Below are positions 58,382 to 64,000 of a stretch of 64,000 nucleotides of DNA, piece after piece. Position 1 is the stretch's first letter; the number at the start of each line of letters is the position of its first letter. The stretch spans positions 1-64,000 of the forward strand of contig NZ_JAODUA010000024.1 in assembly GCF_025399895.1 (NCBI RefSeq). The letters are read 5' to 3'. The position numbers were made by a program, and so were the translations under genes. Under the pieces are notes generated by a model. The model ran no database searches, had not been told where the DNA came from, and worked only from the letters and a program-made list of their open reading frames with translations. Source of the DNA: Streptomyces sp. ASQP_92. GTDB taxonomy: Bacteria > Actinomycetota > Actinomycetes > Streptomycetales > Streptomycetaceae.

Positions 58382-58753
58382 ATGACCGTCACCGCTTACA
58401 CCCTCGCCGTCGTGCTCGACCTGTTCGTCGTGTTCATCGGAGCCCGCTTCCTCCTCCAGCCCGTACCGGCCGCCGCCGGCTATGGCGTGCCCGCGGCGCA
58501 GAGCGGTGGCGACCCCGCCTACCTCACCATCAAGGGGCTCAGAGACCTCACCTTCGGCCTGATGGGGCTGGCCCTGCTCGCGTTCGCCGGAGCGCGGGCC
58601 GAGGCGTGGTTCATGCTCCTCGTGGCCCTGGTCCCGCTCGGCGACACGCTGATAGTGCTGCGCCACGGAGGGACGAAGGCGGTCGCGTTCGGCATCCACC
58701 TCGCCACCGCCGTCGTCGTGCTCATCAGCGCGGTCCTGCTGTTCGTAGTCTGA
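58382..58753 (+). CDS. DUF4267 small membrane protein (123 aa)
   Basis: A four-helix integral membrane protein of the DUF4267 family (YTLAVVLDLFVVFIGARFLLQP, LTFGLMGLALLAFAGARAEAW, FMLLVALVPLGDTLIVLRHGG, FGIHLATAVVVLISAVLLFVV). Role unknown; these are often regulated by adjacent TetR proteins. The ATG at 58382 follows AGGAG. It is followed 38 bases later by a cupin gene on the same strand, so the two form an operon. Confidence 0.88.
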   Translation: MTVTAYTLAVVLDLFVVFIGARFLLQPVPAAAGYGVPAAQSGGDPAYLTIKGLRDLTFGLMGLALLAFAGARAEAWFMLLVALVPLGDTLIVLRHGGTKAVAFGIHLATAVVVLISAVLLFVV

Positions 58754-58791
58754 GTCCGGCTCAAGACCGAAACCGACCCGAGGAGCGCCAA

Positions 58792-59283
58792 GTGTCCTTC
58801 ATCCAGCCCGAGTTCGATGCATCCGTCGTGGTCCGCTCCGCCGATGCCGAGGTCGTCGGACGCGCACCCACCACGGTGCGCCTGCTCGCCGACAGCAGCG
58901 CCACCGGCGGCGCTCTGTCCACCCAGCGCGTCACCCTCACGGACGGCGCGAACGGAGCGGCCCCGCACCACCACAACAAGAGCGCCGAGATGTTCTACGT
59001 CCTCGACGGCGCGGCCGAGTTCCTCGCGGGGGAGCAGGTCGTCACGGCAGGCAAGGGCGACCTGGTCGTCGTGCCGCCGCGCATGGCCCATGCCTTCGCC
59101 GCCGCCCCCGGCTGCGACGCCGACCTGCTCATCGTCATCACGCCGGGCATCGAGCGCTTCGAGTACTTCCGCCACTTGCAGCGCATCGCGTTGGGTGAGT
59201 TGAGCCGGGAATCGCTCCTGGAGGTGCAGGAACGCTACGACAACCACTTCCTGACCAGCGAGGTCTGGAACGGGCGCCGCTGA
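58792..59283 (+). CDS. Cupin-fold protein (163 aa)
   Basis: This protein has one cupin domain: the first metal motif reads APHHHNKSAEMFYVLDGAAEF and the second GKGDLVVVPPRMAHAFAAAPG. The His-His-x-Glu-His pattern suggests a metal-binding site; the reaction could be oxygenation, isomerisation or ligand sensing. GTG 58792 follows GAGGAG. It sits in an operon with DUF4267, probably under the same TetR repressor. Confidence 0.88.
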   Translation: MSFIQPEFDASVVVRSADAEVVGRAPTTVRLLADSSATGGALSTQRVTLTDGANGAAPHHHNKSAEMFYVLDGAAEFLAGEQVVTAGKGDLVVVPPRMAHAFAAAPGCDADLLIVITPGIERFEYFRHLQRIALGELSRESLLEVQERYDNHFLTSEVWNGRR

Positions 59284-59397
59284 GGAGCACGACCCCAGCC
59301 CCACCCGGAGCCCCACCCGCCCTTCGCGCAACCGATTCGGGTGAGGCCCGCGTCCCTCCCCGAGTCAGCAGGATCGAGTTCACCGAAGGACTGACGC

Positions 59398-60021
59398 ATG
59401 ACCGGTATGGCCGCCCGCTACCTCTATCTCACGCGCCACGGCGAGGCGTTGCCCGACGAGAGCGGCCTGACGGAGGCGGGGCGCCGCCAGGCAGCGCTGT
59501 TGGGGGAGCGGCTGCGGACGGTCCCGCTGACGGCGATCCACCATGGGCCGCTCAACCGTGCCCAGCAGACCGCACACCTGGTCGCTGAACAGCTCGACGG
59601 CGTCCCTCTGCGCTGTTCCGACGCGGCCGGCGACTACGTCCCGTACCTGCCGACACGCGAGGAACTCCCGCCGGAGGCGGCCGACGCCTGGATCGGGTTC
59701 CTCGACCCGTGGACCGCCGAGGAACGCGAACAGGGGCCCGTCCTCGCGTCGGCCGCGCTCGCGCGATTCACCGGCCCCGTGAACGGCGACGTACCGCGCC
59801 ACGAGCTTGTCGTCACCCACAACTTCCTCGCGGGCTGGCTGATCCGAGCCGCCCTCGACGCGCCGAAGTGGCGATGGCTGGGCATCAACCACGCCAACGC
59901 GGCCCTGACCGTCATCCGCTACTCCCCCGACCGCCCCCCGGCCATCCTCCTCTTCAACGACACCGGCCACCTCCCCACCGACCTCCGCTGGACGGGCTTC
60001 CCGCAGGAACTCCATGTGTGA
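59398..60021 (+). CDS. Histidine phosphatase (phosphoglycerate-mutase fold) (207 aa)
   Basis: This is a branch-1 histidine phosphatase with LTRHGEA (catalytic RHG near residue 14) and the second His in VVTHNFLAGWL (near residue 140). It hydrolyses a phosphomonoester, and its substrate is unknown. An arginine near the N-terminus (LGERLRTVPLTAIHHGPLNRAQQTA) binds phosphate. The ATG at 59398 starts MTGMAARYLYLTRHG. It stands alone. Confidence 0.9.
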   Translation: MTGMAARYLYLTRHGEALPDESGLTEAGRRQAALLGERLRTVPLTAIHHGPLNRAQQTAHLVAEQLDGVPLRCSDAAGDYVPYLPTREELPPEAADAWIGFLDPWTAEEREQGPVLASAALARFTGPVNGDVPRHELVVTHNFLAGWLIRAALDAPKWRWLGINHANAALTVIRYSPDRPPAILLFNDTGHLPTDLRWTGFPQELHV

Positions 60022-60128
60022 GGACGCGGTTGAACCGACACAGCAGCCGCCGGTGCCGGTGTGGGTTCCATCTGTGCCGGACCGTCGACGAACCCGGAGT
60101 GTCAGAGCCGCCAAGTAGCCTCCGGTGC

Positions 60129-60656
60129 ATGGGAATTGAGATCGACGTAGTGGTGGCATACCCGATCAACGACGAGATGGAGAGAGCACTCGGACTGGCC
60201 GAGGCGGTCGGTGAGCCCGTCCATGTCAGCTTCATAGGGGAGGGGGGCGGAGAGGTGGAGCGCGCCGTGCTGGTGCCCGCGGCCACGCTGGCGTTGTGGG
60301 AGCACTGGGCCCCCGACGCGTACCCGGACCCACTCCCGGTCATGGACTCGCACCCGATCGGGCATCCGGGCTCGGACCCGACGAATGACGCTCGGGGCGA
60401 GGACCGGGCCGAAACGCCCCAGTCCGGACTGGCCCACCCCGTGGAATACGGCGCGTTCACCCTCTTCCGGCGTCGCGTGGGAGGACGTACGGCCGTCGCC
60501 CGTGGCGGGGTTGTGTCCGCCGAGCTCCTGCACCCCGAGGAGGCGCGTTGGCTCGAAGAGCGAGCACGCAAAGTCCGCCAGGGCTTCATGGACCCGAAGC
60601 AGCGGGCGGCGTTCGAGGACTTCCTCGCTCGCCAGGCCGACCGGGAGACGACGTAG
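60129..60656 (+). CDS. Hypothetical protein (175 aa)
   Basis: Not assigned to a family. The N-terminus is beta-rich (IEIDVVVAYPINDEMERALGLAEAVGEPVHVSFIGEGGGEVERAVLVPA); the C-terminal helix is highly charged (EEARWLEERARKVRQGFMDPKQRAAFEDFLARQ). No signal peptide or Cys. The ATG at 60129 was chosen; codon use is typical. It may bind a nucleotide or be a toxin-antitoxin-like component, but no evidence supports either. Confidence 0.6.
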   Translation: MGIEIDVVVAYPINDEMERALGLAEAVGEPVHVSFIGEGGGEVERAVLVPAATLALWEHWAPDAYPDPLPVMDSHPIGHPGSDPTNDARGEDRAETPQSGLAHPVEYGAFTLFRRRVGGRTAVARGGVVSAELLHPEEARWLEERARKVRQGFMDPKQRAAFEDFLARQADRETT

Positions 60657-60747
60657 CCGGCGCACCGGCACAGGCCCTTGGCGGAAGACCCATGCGGCGA
60701 ATCCCGGATGCTCGGGATGCTCGGGTGCGCCGTCCGGGCGGGCGGGC

Positions 60748-61395
60748 CTACCGCTGGTCGGGGCGGCCGCTCACGGCGACGGCCGCACCGAGCCCGATCA
60801 TGGCCAGGCCGCCCGTGCCGCCGATCAGCGCCATCCTGCGAGGAGAACGGCCGAGCCAGGTGCGGGCGGCGGAGGCGGTCAACCCCCAGATGCCGTCGGA
60901 CGCCAGTTGCAGCAGGGCCCCGGCCGCACCCAGGACGAGCATCTGGAGGGCGGCGTGGCCGGCCTCGCGGTCGACGAACTGCGGCAGCACCGCGGTCAGA
61001 AAGACGACACTCTTCGGATTCGTCACCCCGACCGTGAACCCCGCCCACACGGACCTCTGCCCGTCCGAGCGCGGGGCGGCGACGCTCACCGTCCCGGACC
61101 GCCCCCGCCAACTCGCCCACAGCGCCTTCGCGCCGAGAACCACGAGGCAGGCGGCCCCAGCCAGCTTGATCGTGTGGAAGACCAGAACCGACCTCTCCAC
61201 CACGGCTCCGACTCCCAGAGCCACCGCGACAACCAGCACGCATCCGCCCAACGCGTTGCCCAGCACCGACGCCAGCGCCGTCCGCCGGCCATGGGCGAGG
61301 GCGCGTCCGACGACGAACAGCACGCTGGGCCCCGGGATGGCGGAGAGAAAGACGGACATGGCGCAGAAGGCCAGCAGCCGGTGGATGTCGATCAC
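60748..61395 (-). CDS. LysE/RhtB family amino-acid exporter (215 aa)
   Basis: An integral membrane protein with about six helices, matching the LysE/RhtB family: FLSAIPGPSVLFVVGRALAHGRRTALASVLGNALG near the N-terminus and KLAGAACLVVLGAKALWASWRGRSG later, then TNPKSVVFLTAVLPQFVD. It probably exports an amino acid or homoserine lactone-like compound. GTG 61395 begins VIDIHRLL. The MerR gene at 61525 is next on the same strand. Confidence 0.9.
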   Translation of the reverse strand: MIDIHRLLAFCAMSVFLSAIPGPSVLFVVGRALAHGRRTALASVLGNALGGCVLVVAVALGVGAVVERSVLVFHTIKLAGAACLVVLGAKALWASWRGRSGTVSVAAPRSDGQRSVWAGFTVGVTNPKSVVFLTAVLPQFVDREAGHAALQMLVLGAAGALLQLASDGIWGLTASAARTWLGRSPRRMALIGGTGGLAMIGLGAAVAVSGRPDQR

Positions 61396-61524
61396 GAACG
61401 GGATTCTTCCGCTCCCCCGACCCTCGGCACCAGACCGACTTTCGACCTAGGCCGCAGGACCCCGGGCGGCGTCCAGGGGCATGAACTGCCGTGCCCCACA
61501 GGCCACTTGGGGCATGGCCCGGGG

Positions 61525-61983
61525 TCAGGTCGCCGGTCGGATCCGTACGGCCGTCCGCTCTCCGGGTCCGGCGGTCGGGCTGATCCGCACGCCCGTCTCT
61601 TCCCCGGGCGCGGCGGCCGGGCGGATCCGTACGACGCCCGTCTTCTGCTGGAGGGCGGCGCGCAACCGGTCGCGCGCCTCGGTCTGGGCGGCGATCCGTT
61701 CGTCGAGGACCGCCAGTCGCTGGAGGGCGACCCGCAGCCCGTTGTCCGAGGGTGGCGCGGCGGCCACGTCGCCGTCGAGGCATGGCAGGAATACGCTCAC
61801 GTCGTCCAGGGTGAGCCCGGCCGCCAGCAGATGGCGGATGTTGCGGACCCGTACCGCGGCCTGTTCGTCGTAGACGCGATAACCGTTGGACGCCCGCTCG
61901 GACGAGATCAGTCCTGCCTGCTCGTAATGCCGCAGCGCCCGAGCCGTCGTCCCCGTCTGCCTGGCCAGTTCACCGATCCGCAC
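61525..61983 (-). CDS. MerR family regulator (152 aa)
   Basis: A MerR helix-turn-helix (VRIGELARQTGTTARALRHYEQAGLISSERASNGYRVYDEQAAVRVRNIRHLLAAGLTLDDV) starts the protein, followed by a coiled coil. The C-terminal 40 residues carry repeated Val-Arg-Ile-x-Pro-Thr motifs (VVRIRPAAAPGEETG, VRISPTAGPGERTA), unusual for the family and perhaps effector-binding. GTG 61983 follows GGTGAG. The SDR gene lies upstream on the same strand and the LysE gene downstream; the three could be one operon. Confidence 0.88.
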   Translation of the reverse strand: MRIGELARQTGTTARALRHYEQAGLISSERASNGYRVYDEQAAVRVRNIRHLLAAGLTLDDVSVFLPCLDGDVAAAPPSDNGLRVALQRLAVLDERIAAQTEARDRLRAALQQKTGVVRIRPAAAPGEETGVRISPTAGPGERTAVRIRPAT

Positions 61984-62078
61984 CGGTCTCACCCCCGGGC
62001 CACTTCTATCACGACCGGCGGCCCACCTCCAGGCCGGTGCTGGTGCACCACGGCGGTGCCGCTCGTGGCCCGTTCCGC

Positions 62079-62861
62079 TCACGCCACGACAGCGCCGCCG
62101 TCGACGGGGAGTACCGCTCCGGTGACGAACGACGCTGCGGGTGAGGCGAGTTGGGTGATCGCCCAGGCGACCTCTTCGGGGCGGCCGACGCGACCCAGCG
62201 GCGTGTGAGCCACCTGCCACTTCCGTACCTCGGCCCTCCTCGACGGCGTCAGGCCCTGGTGCTCGCCGATGGGGGTGTCGGTCGCACCGGGAGCGACCGC
62301 CACGACCCGGACCCCGCGCGGCGCCAGCTCGACCGCCCAACTACGGGTCAGCGTCTCCAGCGCGGTCTTGGACGCCGCGTAGACCGAGTTGCCCGGCCAC
62401 CCCCGCTGACCCACCGACGTACCGACATTCACGATCACTCCGCCCGACGCCTCCAGAAACGGCAGCGCGGCCTGCGTCAGCAGGACGGGGGCGACAAGAT
62501 TGGTGGCGAGCTGTGTCGCGATCATCTCCGGCGTCAGCGTGCCGAGAACACCACCGCGCACGATTCCGGCGTTGTTGACCAGCACGTCCAACCGGCCGTA
62601 CGTCTCCGACACGGCCCGGATGATCCGCTCCGGCTCTCCGTCGGCGGTGATGTCGGCGGGCAGCGGCACGATCCTGTCGTGGCCGGCCGCTGTCTCCTCC
62701 AGCGGTTCGCTTCGTCGTCCGACCGCCACCACGTGGGCGCCTTCGGCGGCGAAGGCGCGGGCGGCGGCCCGGCCGATACCCGTTCCGGCGCCGGTGACGA
62801 CGACGATCCTGCTGTGCCGCGGCGTGTTGCTGTTCCTGGCGATGTGGTCCATGCCCGCCAT
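62079..62861 (-). CDS. Short-chain dehydrogenase/reductase (260 aa)
   Basis: A classical SDR: TGAGTGIGRAAARAFA at the N-terminus (cofactor glycine motif), NNAG in VLVNNAGIVRG, the catalytic Ser in NVGTSVGQRG, and Y-A-A-S-K in VYAASKTALETL. The GRR after the first strand suggests NADP(H). It reduces or oxidises a hydroxyl or ketone of unknown substrate. The ATG at 62861 and 62852 are both possible. It precedes MerR and LysE genes on the same strand. Confidence 0.9.
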   Translation of the reverse strand: MAGMDHIARNSNTPRHSRIVVVTGAGTGIGRAAARAFAAEGAHVVAVGRRSEPLEETAAGHDRIVPLPADITADGEPERIIRAVSETYGRLDVLVNNAGIVRGGVLGTLTPEMIATQLATNLVAPVLLTQAALPFLEASGGVIVNVGTSVGQRGWPGNSVYAASKTALETLTRSWAVELAPRGVRVVAVAPGATDTPIGEHQGLTPSRRAEVRKWQVAHTPLGRVGRPEEVAWAITQLASPAASFVTGAVLPVDGGAVVA

Positions 62862-62949
62862 CCTGAAACCCTGCCGCCAAGGGCAAGGTCAATGCCGGGA
62901 GCGGTGAGGACGGTGGTGAGGATGGGGAGCGGCGGGTAAGGGGCGGAGC

Positions 62950-64000
62950 ATGGGATCTCTGAGTTCGCCGGTGTTGTTGGCGTTGTTCGTCGCCAGCGCG
63001 GCAGTGATTTGGTACGCGGGCATCAAGCTGTCCGACACGACGGACGTGCTGTCCGAACGGCTGCATCTGGGCAGCGCGCTGGGCGGGCTGATCATGCTGG
63101 CCATCGCGACGAACCTGCCCGAGGTCGCCATCACGGCCAGCGCCGCCATGGGGGGTCAGCTCGATGTGGCGGTGGGCAACATCCTGGGCGGCATCGCGCT
63201 CCAGACCGTGGTGCTGGTGGTGTTGGACGCCGCCGGGGTGCGCCCGAGGGCCCCGCTGACCCGGCTGGCGGCGAGTCTCGTGCTGGTCCTGGAAGGCGTG
63301 CTGGTGATCGTTGTGCTGGCGGTCGTGGTCATGGGCACCCAACTACCCGGCGACCTGTCGTTCGCCCGCGTCGACCCCGCCTCCCTGGCCATCACCGTGC
63401 TCTGGATCGTCGGTCTGCTGCTGCTCAACCGGGCGGGCAAGGGCCTGCCGTGGCACGAGGGCGGTGACGCCCCCGGCGCCCAGCCGGAACCGCGGGGCCA
63501 CTCCAAGGGGAAGAAGGAGAAGTCCGCCTCCGACAAGGGAATCGGCACCACCCGGGCCGCGCTCGTGTTCGGAGCGGCTGCCGTGGCGACGCTGGTGGCC
63601 GGTGTGGTCATCGAACGGAGCGGCGAGGAGTTCTTCGGCCGCCAAGGGCTCTCCGGCATCCTGTTCGGCGCCACCGTGCTGGCCGCGGCGACCTCTCTGC
63701 CCGAGGTCAGCACCGGCCTGACGTCCACGAAGCTGGGCGACTACCAACTGGCCATCAGTGACATCTTCGGCGGCAACGCGTTCCTGCCGGTGCTGTTCCT
63801 GCTGGCCACCCTCATCTCGGGCAAGCCGGTCCTGCCCACCGCCCACCACACCGACATCTACCTGACCGCCCTGGGCGTCGTCCTGACCGCCGTCTACGTC
63901 GCAGGCCTGGTCTTCCGGCCGCGGCGGCAGTTCCTCCGCATGGGCGTCGACAGCCTTGCCGTACTGGTCATGTACGCGGCCGGAATCGCCGGGCTCGCCA
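62950..64000 (+). CDS. Sodium/calcium exchanger-type cation transporter, cut by the right edge
   Basis: The open frame from ATG 62950 runs off the end of the window. The product is an integral membrane protein with the two alpha repeats of the cation/Ca2+ exchanger family: first LGGLIMLAIATNLPEVAITASAA, later ILFGATVLAAATSLPEVSTGLTSTKLGD with GGNAFLP. The repeats form the ion-binding site. A charged loop (SKGKKEKSASDKGIG) joins the halves. At least 350 residues are present and the C-terminus is missing. It probably exchanges Ca2+ or Na+ for H+ or Na+. Confidence 0.9.
   Translation, partial: MGSLSSPVLLALFVASAAVIWYAGIKLSDTTDVLSERLHLGSALGGLIMLAIATNLPEVAITASAAMGGQLDVAVGNILGGIALQTVVLVVLDAAGVRPRAPLTRLAASLVLVLEGVLVIVVLAVVVMGTQLPGDLSFARVDPASLAITVLWIVGLLLLNRAGKGLPWHEGGDAPGAQPEPRGHSKGKKEKSASDKGIGTTRAALVFGAAAVATLVAGVVIERSGEEFFGRQGLSGILFGATVLAAATSLPEVSTGLTSTKLGDYQLAISDIFGGNAFLPVLFLLATLISGKPVLPTAHHTDIYLTALGVVLTAVYVAGLVFRPRRQFLRMGVDSLAVLVMYAAGIAGLA

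Noticed and set aside
1..64000. tRNA, rRNA, CRISPR, insertion sequences, prophage
   Set aside because: I looked for cloverleaf-type segments, spaced direct repeats, transposase or integrase motifs and found none. The only tandem repeat is the short one at 48534.

Overview
The window is about 72% G+C, with genes tightly packed on both strands, many GTG starts and four-base stop/start overlaps. Its families are typical of Streptomyces: a gamma-butyrolactone-receptor-like TetR protein, a SARP-type regulator, bldA-type TTA codons, and serine phosphatase plus STAS switches. It therefore looks like chromosomal DNA from Streptomyces or a very close actinomycete. I see no tRNA, rRNA, CRISPR array, insertion sequence or prophage. 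Both edges cut genes: a probable C-terminus at 2-58 and a cation exchanger running off the right end.

0-9 kb holds stress and signalling genes: a small membrane protein, CsbD, carbonic anhydrase, and a coupled operon of RsbQ hydrolase, RsbP PAS/PP2C phosphatase and STAS antagonist. Then come a GvpU-like protein, an MFS exporter divergent from a LysR regulator with the remnant of an SgcJ-like gene between them, and a hemerythrin-like protein. csbD and the hemerythrin gene each have a sigma-B-type promoter. 9-17 kb carries a TetX-like monooxygenase, an SRPBCC protein, a secreted beta-propeller protein with a TTA codon, an isochorismatase, a TetR/DUF2867 pair with twin operators, and a secreted transglycosylase.

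16.4-21.1 kb is a compact class II lanthipeptide locus: a 66-residue precursor, an attenuator hairpin, a LanM synthetase and a ScbR/ArpA-like regulator with a TTA codon. No transporter or protease lies beside it. 21-33.8 kb has two-way runs of metabolic and secreted proteins: an EEP nuclease, trpF, a DUF2231-Rieske protein, a LIP lipase with two operators, a polysaccharide deacetylase, a large LuxR-type ATPase regulator, an S1 protease with Ig-like domains, and a NIPSNAP pair divergent from a WYL regulator.

34.0-37.2 kb is a second partner-switching operon. A PAS/GAF/PP2C phosphatase is translationally coupled to a cobalamin-binding protein with the CarH photoreceptor motif (W-x9-EH), and that to a STAS antagonist. 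This is my best candidate for an undescribed light-sensing system. A lipid kinase with a degenerate PAP2 half follows, then small membrane proteins.

41.5-45.8 kb contains an HTH-NACHT-membrane NTPase with a TTA codon and a LuxR-HTH/SARP fusion coupled to a DUF6585-like protein. 45.8-48 kb is an NmrA/SgcJ operon facing its TetR regulator across matched operators. 48.5-53.5 kb is a LacI-controlled nucleobase module: LacI, a tandem repeat, a TSUP exporter, an amidohydrolase and an NCS2 permease behind a perfect 20-bp palindrome. 53.7-64 kb has a secreted serine hydrolase, an EEP enzyme, a secreted sphingomyelinase-D-like phospholipase with a TTA codon, a TetR/DUF4267/cupin unit with CTAGC operators, a histidine phosphatase, a LysE exporter, a MerR regulator, an SDR oxidoreductase and the cation exchanger.
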